The notes: generated by a model from the letters alone, not told the origin. A stretch of 5,823 bases of DNA from Coriobacteriales bacterium (GCA_031274985.1 JAISPK010000142.1:1-5823), one strand, 5' to 3'; counted from the stretch's first letter, positions 1 through 5,769 are shown. Program-made: numbers and translations.

Positions 1-1175
1 TAGCGCGGTGCCTTGCACCAGGTGTAACGATCGTCTCTGCTGCTGCCTTCCGCCGGATACTCCGGATCGGTAATGCCCTGACGTGGATTGACCGGCGCGC
101 CGCTGTCCTTATAAAACGCGTGGATGGTCTCCTCGGTGATGTTGGGCTCTTCGGGCACAGCAACGCTGGTGTCGCCAACGCCCCATACACCGGCAGGCAG
201 ATAGCGATCAACCGGATCGAAGCTCTCGGCGTCAAAGACTCCCCAGGCTACGTACTGTCCCACGCCGCCACCGTATCCGGCTACATCCAGATAATAGGGA
301 GCAATGGCGTAGGTGTCGGGGATCAAGGTGCCGGCGCACCAATCGCGGATGCGGATTGCGCGGAAGAGGATGTCGTCGAGCTTCTCTTCCGTGGGCATAA
401 AGTTGCTGCCGCCGGGGACAGAGGTCATGATGTGGGGCATCTTGCCGCCGATAATACCGCTGATCTCCGAAGCCGTGGCCTGCATCTCAAGCGCCTCAAG
501 GTAGTGCGCCGTGCAGATGAGGTCAAGCTCGGGGGGCAGGTGGTAGGCTTTATCGGCAGTGTCAAACCAGTTGCCGCTAAAAATGGAGAGTTGTCCGTTT
601 TCTGCAAAGCCTTCGAGGCGCTTTTGCACGGCTCCGAAGTCGGAGATGCCGGTGCCCGCATCGTGAGCCAGCTGCAGTGCTGCTTTTGGCCTGGCCTTAA
701 GGGCGTTGAGCGGATTGACATAGTCCAGTGCCGCCAGGTTGTAGAACCAGAGGATGTGCGAGTGCAAGAACTGCGCGCCCTCCAAAATGTTGCGGATGAT
801 ACGTGCGCCATTGGGAATCTGGAGACCCCAGGTGTCCTCAGCCGCCATACAAGCTGCATGGGCATGGCTTACCGGGCACACGCCGCAGATACGCTGGGAG
901 ATAAACACCGCATCGGCTGGCTCACGGTCCCGTAGTACCAACTCCATACCGCGAAACAGGGTTCCGGAGACCCAGGCATCTGCAACTACGCCGTCTACCA
1001 CTTCCATGTCTATGCGCAGGTGGCCTTCGATTCGGCTTACCGGATCGATGATCGACTGGCCGCTCACGGTTTTTGCTGTGGGGACTCCCGGCAAACTTGC
1101 ACCAGTAGTCTCTGCTCCCGTTTCTTCGGTAGCCCCAGTTTCAGGCTGTACCTCTGTTGCGTTTTCATCGGCCAT
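1..1175 (-). CDS. [NiFe] hydrogenase large (catalytic) subunit, 3' end beyond window
   Basis: The catalytic subunit of a group 1 uptake hydrogenase carries the Ni-Fe(CN)2CO site that splits H2. The first 391 residues are visible, with no stop before the left edge; the family usually has about 560-600. The conserved N-terminal block DPVSRIEGH lies at residues 44-52; E50 matches the proton-transfer glutamate (E28 of E. coli HyaB). The L1 nickel-binding motif RICGVCPVSH is at 95-104, with C97 and C100 as metal ligands. Further HyaB-like blocks are IIRNI (126-130), AHYLEALE (223-230) and the terminal KAPR. The C-terminal L2 motif (DPCxxC) is not in the window, so completeness of the active site cannot be judged. 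Residues 1-40 form a Glu/Thr/Ala/Gly-rich extension before the first conserved block, longer than in HyaB. The start follows a strong ribosome binding site and overlaps the small-subunit stop by one base, implying coupled translation. The family is certain; the subgroup is not (possibly the coriobacterial 1i type). Confidence 0.95.
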   Translation of the reverse strand, partial: MADENATEVQPETGATEETGAETTGASLPGVPTAKTVSGQSIIDPVSRIEGHLRIDMEVVDGVVADAWVSGTLFRGMELVLRDREPADAVFISQRICGVCPVSHAHAACMAAEDTWGLQIPNGARIIRNILEGAQFLHSHILWFYNLAALDYVNPLNALKARPKAALQLAHDAGTGISDFGAVQKRLEGFAENGQLSIFSGNWFDTADKAYHLPPELDLICTAHYLEALEMQATASEISGIIGGKMPHIMTSVPGGSNFMPTEEKLDDILFRAIRIRDWCAGTLIPDTYAIAPYYLDVAGYGGGVGQYVAWGVFDAESFDPVDRYLPAGVWGVGDTSVAVPEEPNITEETIHAFYKDSGAPVNPRQGITDPEYPAEGSSRDDRYTWCKAPR

Positions 1176-2515
1176 TAGTTGTCACCTCCTTTTTCAGTGC
1201 TGTCTGCATCGCCAGATCCAGACTCAGTGGTTTCTTTTACTTTTTTCTTGTCTGCGTTTGCAGGATCGATGCCCTGCACTTCGGCAGCTATTTTTGCAGC
1301 CGCAGCAGAACCCTCGGCCTGCTCAGGATGCTTCTGGTCCCACTTGCGTTCCAGCTCAAAGGGAGCGCCACCCTTGGTGCGACCGCTTGCCTTCATACCA
1401 AAGCCATGGATTGCCAGGGCTGCCACTACTACGCCGGCAACAGCCAGAGCAATAATGTCAGGATTGATGGTGAAGCCGCCGGGGCCGACGTTTCTGAGGT
1501 GCCTTTGGAACGGTGCGTTCATCTCAACCCAGTTAAAGCCAACGCGGGTGGGATCAGCAGTAGCACAACCAATACAGGGAGCGCCACTTTCCACGCACCA
1601 GGACAAACCGCGGTTCCAACGCACGATGGGGCAGTTTGCCTTAGTCTCAGGACCCTTACAGCCCATGGGGTACAGGCAGTATCCCTTGGTCTCTGCTTCG
1701 GAGCCAAACTCGTACACAAACTCGCCGTTCTCAAAATGACCGCGACGATGACAGTTGTCATGGATGGTCTGCCCAAACATCAGCGTGGGCTTGTTCTCTG
1801 CCGTCATGTCGGGGAACCGGTTGAGCAACAGATAGTCCACCACTACCGCCACCACGTGCTCAGGATTTCCCGGGCACAGGGGAAGGTTGATGATGGGGGG
1901 AATGTCGTAGTCGATACGACCGGCTTCTTTTGCCTTTTCCAGATAGAGCTGCACGCCAATGGCGCCAGCCGGATTAGGATAGGCAGCCTGCCAACCGCCG
2001 TCTACGGCACAACTTCCCACGCACACAATGGCTGCTGCGTTTGAGGCCGCGTGCTCAACAATGTCGGTGTTGCGCTCGTTAGCAATGCGCAGGGCATCGC
2101 CGTTCCAGCCCTCCATCATGGAGCCTTCTATCAAGAGCAGATAACCGCCTGCCTCGATAGTCTGTTCCTTTGCCAGCTCCAGTGAGTGACCGGCACCGGC
2201 GGCAACGGTCTCAGCATAATTGAGTGAGAGCAGATCCAGCACGATGGTAGCCAGATCCGGGTTGCTTACCTGAGCGAGTGACTCCGTGCATCCCGTGCAG
2301 GACGCGAGCTCCAGCCAAATGGCGGGGGCCAGTTTGCCGGATTCAACTCCGATGACACTTTCTTCCAATGCCTGGGCAATCTTCGGTACCGCTACCTGAG
2401 AGAGCCCCAGCGTTGCTGCAATCCCGGCACAGAGCTTAAGAAAGTCGCGCCTCTTCACTCCGCGCTGTTCCAATAGCTCATCAAAGCTAGTCATGCAGTT
2501 TTCCTTCGTTGTCAT
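1175..2515 (-). CDS. [NiFe] hydrogenase small (electron-transfer) subunit, Tat-exported and membrane-anchored
   Basis: This 446-residue subunit of a group 1 uptake hydrogenase relays electrons from the Ni-Fe site. A twin-arginine signal (KRRDFLK, residues 21-27, then a hydrophobic stretch) ends near AQA 47-49, so the folded heterodimer should be exported by Tat. Cluster ligands align by spacing with E. coli HyaA: proximal C73, C76, C169, C214; distal H252, C255, C280, C286; medial C295, C314, C317. The HyaA position for the medial-site proline is C307 here, suggesting a [4Fe-4S] rather than [3Fe-4S] medial cluster. The two extra proximal cysteines of O2-tolerant enzymes are glycines (G75, G174). 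Residues about 353-373 form a C-terminal membrane anchor, followed by a charged, Ala/Lys/Glu-rich tail of about 70 residues, longer than in HyaA. I chose the ATG at 2515 because AAGGAGGTG sits 5 bases upstream; an in-frame GTG at 2539 lies upstream of that site, and an ATG at 2494 is a weaker alternative. Confidence 0.95.
   Translation of the reverse strand: MTTKENCMTSFDELLEQRGVKRRDFLKLCAGIAATLGLSQVAVPKIAQALEESVIGVESGKLAPAIWLELASCTGCTESLAQVSNPDLATIVLDLLSLNYAETVAAGAGHSLELAKEQTIEAGGYLLLIEGSMMEGWNGDALRIANERNTDIVEHAASNAAAIVCVGSCAVDGGWQAAYPNPAGAIGVQLYLEKAKEAGRIDYDIPPIINLPLCPGNPEHVVAVVVDYLLLNRFPDMTAENKPTLMFGQTIHDNCHRRGHFENGEFVYEFGSEAETKGYCLYPMGCKGPETKANCPIVRWNRGLSWCVESGAPCIGCATADPTRVGFNWVEMNAPFQRHLRNVGPGGFTINPDIIALAVAGVVVAALAIHGFGMKASGRTKGGAPFELERKWDQKHPEQAEGSAAAAKIAAEVQGIDPANADKKKVKETTESGSGDADSTEKGGDN
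1182..1191 (-). promoter_or_regulatory. Ribosome binding site of the hydrogenase large subunit gene
   Basis: Read on the minus strand this is AAGGAGGTGA, a near-perfect Shine-Dalgarno sequence. GGAGGT ends 8 bases before the ATG at 1175. It lies inside the last codons of the small-subunit gene and encodes the KGGD near its C-terminus. It decides the large-subunit start and supports coupled translation of the two subunits. Confidence 0.85.
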
Positions 2516-2520
2516 ATGTA

Positions 2521-2529
2521 CACCTCCTT
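2521..2529 (-). promoter_or_regulatory. Ribosome binding site of the hydrogenase small subunit gene
   Basis: On the minus strand this reads AAGGAGGTG, with GGAGG ending 7 bases before the ATG at 2515. It rules out the upstream in-frame GTG at 2539, which has no such site, and fixes the start of the small subunit. A second, weaker AAGGA (minus strand, around 2502-2506) precedes the internal ATG at 2494. Confidence 0.85.
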
Positions 2530-2533
2530 GTAT

Positions 2534-2550
2534 GCCCACGGTGTGTGGGC
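2534..2550 (-). promoter_or_regulatory. Perfect inverted repeat (hairpin or operator) in the hydrogenase leader
   Basis: GCCCAC and GTGGGC are exact 6-base inverted arms around a 5-base centre. The element ends only 4 bases before AAGGAGGTG of the small-subunit gene on the minus strand. In the mRNA it would form a GC-rich stem-loop next to the ribosome binding site; as DNA it could be an operator. There is no U tract, and it lies upstream of the gene, so it is unlikely to be a terminator. Its regulatory role is inferred from position only. Confidence 0.5.
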
Positions 2551-2586
2551 TGACAACAACAATCGGACTTTTGTGGTCAAAAACAT

Positions 2587-2620
2587 ATCAGCACCGTCAT
2601 CAGTACCACTGATTAGTACT
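2587..2620. repeat. Three 9-base direct repeats upstream of the hydrogenase operon
   Basis: ATCAGCACC (2587-2595), ATCAGTACC (2599-2607) and ATTAGTACT (2612-2620) fit the pattern ATYAGYACY. Their starts are 12 and 13 bases apart. The last two also form an inverted pair, AGTAC...GTACT (2602-2606 and 2616-2620). They lie 72-105 bases upstream of the hydrogenase start, where an activator or repressor array would be expected. No known regulator motif is recognised. Confidence 0.45.
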
Positions 2621-2727
2621 TAATGTTACCTTGACTTATTACAATAGCAGATATGCTGAATCATAATCACCGTTTGGGCAAGCTTTGGTTGCCGCATTTC
2701 TGGCATCATAGGCAAGCGGTAAAAGCT

Positions 2728-2738
2728 GTTAGGCTAAC
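2728..2738. repeat. 11-base palindrome GTTAG-G-CTAAC
   Basis: Exact 5-base arms flank a single central G. The pairing could extend by one G-T and one C-G pair (2726-2740). With a one-base centre it cannot fold tightly as RNA, so a protein-binding site on DNA is the more natural reading. It lies 120 bases upstream of the aminotransferase start. A chance occurrence is possible. Confidence 0.3.
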
Positions 2739-2748
2739 GGGGTATTTC

Positions 2749-2776
2749 GTGTTACCAACTTGATTATTAGTGTTAC
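2749..2776. repeat. GTGTTAC direct repeats 21 bases apart before the aminotransferase gene
   Basis: GTGTTAC occurs at 2749-2755 and 2770-2776, a 21-base offset that is two helical turns, so both copies face the same side of DNA. A near-copy in inverted orientation, TTAACAC, is at 2822-2828. The two direct copies bracket the candidate -35 box TTGATT (2760-2765). This looks like a regulator-binding arrangement, but the motif is short and the regulator is unknown. Confidence 0.4.
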
Positions 2777-2809
2777 GACTAGCACAATTCTACGCGAGTA
2801 GCTTATACT
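2760..2809 (+). promoter_or_regulatory. Candidate promoter elements of the aminotransferase operon
   Basis: Two imperfect sigma-70 readings are possible. One pairs TTGATT (2760-2765) with CACAAT (2783-2788) at a 17-base spacing. The other uses TATACT (2804-2809) as the -10 box with no good -35, which would suit an activated promoter and give a leader of about 40 bases. A third, more distant possibility is CATAAT (2662-2667) with a poor -35. Only the general location is supported. Confidence 0.35.
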
Positions 2810-2857
2810 GGTACGTTACATTAACACATAATAGTAGCGGGATTAGGGAGAAGGCTC

Positions 2858-3781
2858 ATGGCAACACTGGCACAAGGAAAATACGTCTGGAAAAACGGGG
2901 AGTTTGTTCCCTGGGAACAAGCAACCACACACATACTTACCCATGCCCTGCATTATGGGACTGCGGTATTCGAGGGCATGCGCTGCTATAAGACCGATAA
3001 AGGGTCTGCGGTCTTCAGGCTGGCAGAGCATATGGAGCGCCTGGTGCGCTCGGCCTCTCTGATCATGATGGACCTTCCTTACAGCGCTGAAGAGCTGGTG
3101 GAGGCCGCCCTGGAGCTCATCGCCAAAAACGAGCTGGAGAGCTGCTATGTGCGCCCCATTGCCTATCGTGGATACGGTTCAATGGGCGTCAATCCCCGAC
3201 CTGCACCGGTAGATGTGGCTATTGCTGTGTGGCCCTGGGATGCCTATCTGGGCGCAGAAGCCCTTGAGAAGGGCATGGCCGCCGGCATCTCGTCGTGGCG
3301 TCAACGCTCGGCCAATGCCACGCCCGGCGCCATCAAGTCTTCGGCCTCGTATCTCAACAGCGGTCTGGCGCACATCGAAGCACTCGATCACGGCTACGGC
3401 GAAGCTATCCTGCTCAACGAAAGTGGCATGGTGGCAGAAGGCAGTGGCGAGAATATCTTCGTGGTTAAAAAGGGTATCCTCAAGACTCCGCCGCTGTCGG
3501 ACGGCATTCTGGAGGGCATCACCCGCGACTCCATCATACAGCTGGCGCGCTTCCACGGCTTAACGGTGGTTGAAGCTTCTCTGGTCAGAACCGATCTGTA
3601 CGGCGCTGACGAGGTCTTCTTTACCGGCTCTGCTGCTGAGGTCACCCCGATTGCCTCCATAGACAATCGCAAAATCGGCAGCGGCCAGCGCGGCCCCGTC
3701 ACCGAGAAGCTTCAAACATCTTTCTTTGATGTGGTGGCAGCTAGGGTACCCGAGTTTGAATCCTGGCTCTACTGGGTTTAG
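2858..3781 (+). CDS. ilvE: Branched-chain amino acid aminotransferase (class IV, PLP-dependent)
   Basis: This cytoplasmic enzyme transfers the amino group between glutamate and the 2-oxo acids of Ile, Val and Leu, the last step of their synthesis. The 307-residue length is typical. Class IV landmarks are in order: HYGTAVFEGMRCY (32-44), YVRPIAYRGYGSMG (97-110), the PLP-binding lysine K160 in GAIKSSASYLNS, matching K160 of E. coli IlvE, EGSGENIF (194-201) with the conserved glutamate E194, GITRDSI (220-226) and FFTGSAAEVTPI (254-265). The start has a purine-rich ribosome binding site (GGAG ending 7 bases upstream). The next gene starts 21 bases after the stop, so the two should be co-transcribed. 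The citramalate synthase next door supports a branched-chain role over D-amino-acid or 4-amino-4-deoxychorismate lyase activity in the same fold. Nothing is truncated or missing. Confidence 0.93.
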   Translation: MATLAQGKYVWKNGEFVPWEQATTHILTHALHYGTAVFEGMRCYKTDKGSAVFRLAEHMERLVRSASLIMMDLPYSAEELVEAALELIAKNELESCYVRPIAYRGYGSMGVNPRPAPVDVAIAVWPWDAYLGAEALEKGMAAGISSWRQRSANATPGAIKSSASYLNSGLAHIEALDHGYGEAILLNESGMVAEGSGENIFVVKKGILKTPPLSDGILEGITRDSIIQLARFHGLTVVEASLVRTDLYGADEVFFTGSAAEVTPIASIDNRKIGSGQRGPVTEKLQTSFFDVVAARVPEFESWLYWV

Positions 3782-3802
3782 CTACTAAAGGGCCAAGCTG
3801 CT

Positions 3803-5389
3803 ATGACCAGGATCATTACCTACGACACCACTCTGCGCGATGGCGCCCAGCGTGAAGGGGTTTGCCTGAGCCTGGAGGACAAGCTGCGTATTGCGGCGCG
3901 CCTGGACGAGTTTGGCGTTGACTATATAGAGGGAGGCTTCTTAGGCTCTAACCCCAAGGACACTGCCTTTTTTTCTGCGTATGCAAGCGGAAGGCTGGTT
4001 CTTGCGCATGCCCAGTTAGTTGCCTTTGGCCTGCCGACGAGAAAAGGTTACGAGCCCGAGTTTGACCCCGCTCTTCAAATGCTGGCCAGATGCGCTGCGC
4101 CGGTAGTCACGATAGTGGGTAAGGCTTCTAAAAAGCATGCTCAACAGACGCTCAAGATGTCGGGGGATGAAAACCTCCGGATGATCTTTGATTCAATCAA
4201 GTATCTCGTTGGCCGGGGCAAGCGGGTATTCTTTGACGCCGAGCATTTCTATGACGGTTACCGTGAAAACACCCAGTACGCTTTTGAGATCCTGGTTGCC
4301 GCGCATGAAGCCGGTGCCGAGTACCTCGTGCTGGCCGACACCAACGGCGGAACGCTCCCCCACCAGATTACAAACATCACCCAGGAGGTGCTTGCTACGC
4401 TCAAGAGCCAATACGGCGAGGTCTCGCTGGGTATTCATGCGCACAACGACGGTGGTTGCGGCGTTGCCAACTCGCTTCTTGCGGTGCAGGCCGGCGTGAG
4501 CATGGTGCAAGGCACTGCCAACGGCTATGGCGAGCGCGTGGGCAATGCAGACCTCCTCACCGTCATAGCAAATCTGGAGCTCAAGGGCGGTTATGAAACG
4601 GTTGGCCCGGCGCGGTTGCTGCAACTCACTTCGGTCTCCCGTTTTATCGCGGACACCATGAATATTTCTCCGGATGCCTACGCTCCCTATGTTGGCGAAA
4701 ACGCCTTTACCCACAAAGGTGGCCTACACGTGAGCGCCGAGACCCGGATGAAAGATGCCTACCAGCATGTTGATCCCGAAAAGGTGGGCAACTTTACGCA
4801 CATCGTTATGAGTGAACTGGCAGGCAAGGCTGCGTTTAAGGTCAAGGCTCTGGAGCTTGATTTGAACTCTCCTGAGCTTACCGAGAGCAAGCAGGTGGCG
4901 GTGCTCGAGCGCATCAAAGAGCGTGAAGCTCAGGGGTACTCCTATGAGGCAGCCAATGCCTCGCTGGCCTTGCTGGTGCAAGACGAACTGGGAGCCCGGC
5001 CACAATTCTTTTCGCTTGAATCGTTCAGGGTTATTACCGAGAGACGGCCCGACGGCCAGGAGGCCACCGAGGCAACCATAAAGATACACGTGGGCACGGA
5101 GCGCTACATTGCCACAGCAGAGGGCAACGGTCCGGTCAATGCGCTGGACAAGGCACTGCGCGCTGCCATCACCCGCTTTTATCCGCAAATCAAAAAGCTG
5201 CAACTCAAGGATTTCAAGGTTCGCGTGCTGGATGGGTCGTGCGGCACTAACGCCGTAACCCGTGTGGTTATTGAGACCTCCGGCGGTGGCCAGAGTTGGG
5301 GTACCGTTGGAGTGAGCGAGAACATTATCGAGGCGTCCTGGGACGCGTTAGTAGACGCCATTGCGTATGGCTTGATGAAGGTCGTATAA
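3803..5389 (+). CDS. cimA: Citramalate synthase (2-isopropylmalate synthase family)
   Basis: It is predicted to condense pyruvate with acetyl-CoA to (R)-citramalate, giving a threonine-independent route to 2-oxobutyrate and isoleucine. The 528 residues match the long citramalate synthase type. The N-terminal HMGL-like TIM barrel (about 1-270) has YDTTLRDGAQREG (7-19), with R12 catalytic and D13 a metal ligand, YIEGGFLGSNPKD (41-53), the metal-binding HAHND (212-216) and GYGERVGNADL (241-251). GENAFTHKGGLHVSA (298-312) belongs to the accessory region, and about 395-528 resembles the LeuA regulatory/dimerisation domain, expected to bind a feedback inhibitor. YIEGGxxGSNPKD and the length favour CimA over LeuA or homocitrate synthase; substrate choice is inferred. 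An AAAGGG lies 10 bases before the ATG. The stop is 2 bases before the next start, indicating tight coupling. Confidence 0.88.
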   Translation: MTRIITYDTTLRDGAQREGVCLSLEDKLRIAARLDEFGVDYIEGGFLGSNPKDTAFFSAYASGRLVLAHAQLVAFGLPTRKGYEPEFDPALQMLARCAAPVVTIVGKASKKHAQQTLKMSGDENLRMIFDSIKYLVGRGKRVFFDAEHFYDGYRENTQYAFEILVAAHEAGAEYLVLADTNGGTLPHQITNITQEVLATLKSQYGEVSLGIHAHNDGGCGVANSLLAVQAGVSMVQGTANGYGERVGNADLLTVIANLELKGGYETVGPARLLQLTSVSRFIADTMNISPDAYAPYVGENAFTHKGGLHVSAETRMKDAYQHVDPEKVGNFTHIVMSELAGKAAFKVKALELDLNSPELTESKQVAVLERIKEREAQGYSYEAANASLALLVQDELGARPQFFSLESFRVITERRPDGQEATEATIKIHVGTERYIATAEGNGPVNALDKALRAAITRFYPQIKKLQLKDFKVRVLDGSCGTNAVTRVVIETSGGGQSWGTVGVSENIIEASWDALVDAIAYGLMKVV

Positions 5390-5391
5390 CC

Positions 5392-5769
5392 ATGAGCAAC
5401 AATAAAAGCGTAAGGCCCGCTACCAAAACAGAACTCGAAAGACTCTACACGGCGCTTGCCAATTTGGATGACTCGCTTGATGTTGCGGCGTTTTTAGAGG
5501 ATATGTGCACAATTCGTGAGGTAGAGGAGATGTCGCAGCGCCTGGAAGTGGCCCGACTTTTGTCGATTCACGAATCCTATACGTCTATCACTGAAAAAAC
5601 GGGGGCTTCCGCTACCACTATCGCCCGGGTAGCCAAATCTCTCCATTATGGTGCGGGTGGTTACCTCAGGGTGTTGGGTGTTCAGGTTCAGGGCACTTCG
5701 TCTTCGGCGTCTCCTTCGTCTGCTGCCTCTTCGTCCGCCCCCTCTCCGTCCGCCCCCTCCTCACAGTGA
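5392..5769 (+). CDS. YerC/YecD-family TrpR-related DNA-binding protein
   Basis: This 125-residue protein has a Trp-repressor-like fold, probably binding DNA. Residues about 10-95 match the family: an N-terminal helical part with LYTALANLDD (18-27) and AAFLEDMCTIREVEEM (32-47), then a helix-turn-helix region with ARLLSIHESYTSI (54-66), TGASATTIARVAK (70-82) and the family-typical YGAGGY (86-91). Residues about 101-125 are almost only Ser, Ala and Pro, an addition to a family usually near 100 residues. I chose the ATG at 5392, 2 bases after the cimA stop with AAGG 10 bases upstream; a longer in-frame reading from 5296 would overlap cimA and lacks family similarity. The target and ligand are not known from sequence. 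Its place in an Ile/Val/Leu operon suggests a local amino-acid regulator, but family members also occur away from such genes. Confidence 0.85.
   Translation: MSNNKSVRPATKTELERLYTALANLDDSLDVAAFLEDMCTIREVEEMSQRLEVARLLSIHESYTSITEKTGASATTIARVAKSLHYGAGGYLRVLGVQVQGTSSSASPSSAASSSAPSPSAPSSQ
5732..5759 (+). repeat. Short tandem repeat in the YerC-like C-terminal tail
   Basis: CGTCCGCCCCCTC occurs twice (5732-5744 and 5747-5759) with a 15-base period, so the copies are in frame and encode repeated Ser-Ala-Pro-Ser. Upstream related TCTTCG/TCCTCG-type triplets make the whole 5697-5762 stretch low in complexity. Slippage here would change tail length by multiples of five residues without a frameshift. 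Confidence 0.6.

Larger units (their letters stand above)
2516..2857. other. Divergent intergenic control region with no gene
   Basis: These 342 bases separate the hydrogenase start from the aminotransferase start, which point away from each other. They are visibly richer in A and T than the flanking genes, and I found no convincing coding frame, tRNA or known riboswitch. From left to right they contain a hairpin next to the hydrogenase ribosome binding site (2534-2550), three 9-base direct repeats (2587-2620), alternative GGCAA/TTGCC pairings (2677-2722), an 11-base palindrome (2728-2738), two GTGTTAC direct repeats (2749-2776), and candidate promoter elements for the aminotransferase operon (2760-2809). 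No clear sigma-70 promoter could be seen for the hydrogenase direction, so it may use a poorly conserved, activator-dependent promoter. Confidence 0.7.

Noticed and set aside
120..935. Long plus-strand open frame (271 codons) opposite the hydrogenase large subunit
   Set aside because: It is antisense to a frame with clear hydrogenase motifs, has no recognisable domain and no convincing ribosome binding site; it is a shadow of the real gene.
1157..2044. Long plus-strand open frame (295 codons) opposite the small subunit
   Set aside because: The minus strand carries all Fe-S ligands and the Tat signal in order; the antisense product has odd, unpatterned composition.
2516..2538. GTG at 2539 as the start of the hydrogenase small subunit
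   Set aside because: It would translate through the strong ribosome binding site AAGGAGGTG at 2521-2529, which points to the ATG at 2515.
2534..2550. Rho-independent terminator
   Set aside because: The stem is short, has no following U tract in either direction, and sits just before a gene start.
2551..2700. Sigma-70 promoter for the hydrogenase operon (TTGACC at 2575-2580 on the minus strand)
   Set aside because: No acceptable -10 box lies at 16-18 bases from it, so I do not call it a promoter.
2516..2857. T-box, tRNA, CRISPR or mobile element in the intergenic region
   Set aside because: No T-box consensus, cloverleaf, spacer-repeat array, transposase fragment or terminal inverted repeats could be found by reading both strands.
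2770..2991. Plus-strand open frame of 73 codons across the aminotransferase start
   Set aside because: It overlaps ilvE in another frame, lacks family features, and its first part lies in the promoter region.
5296..5391. In-frame upstream extension of the YerC-like gene
   Set aside because: It overlaps the cimA C-terminus, has no family similarity, and the ATG at 5392 is well placed with a nearby AAGG.
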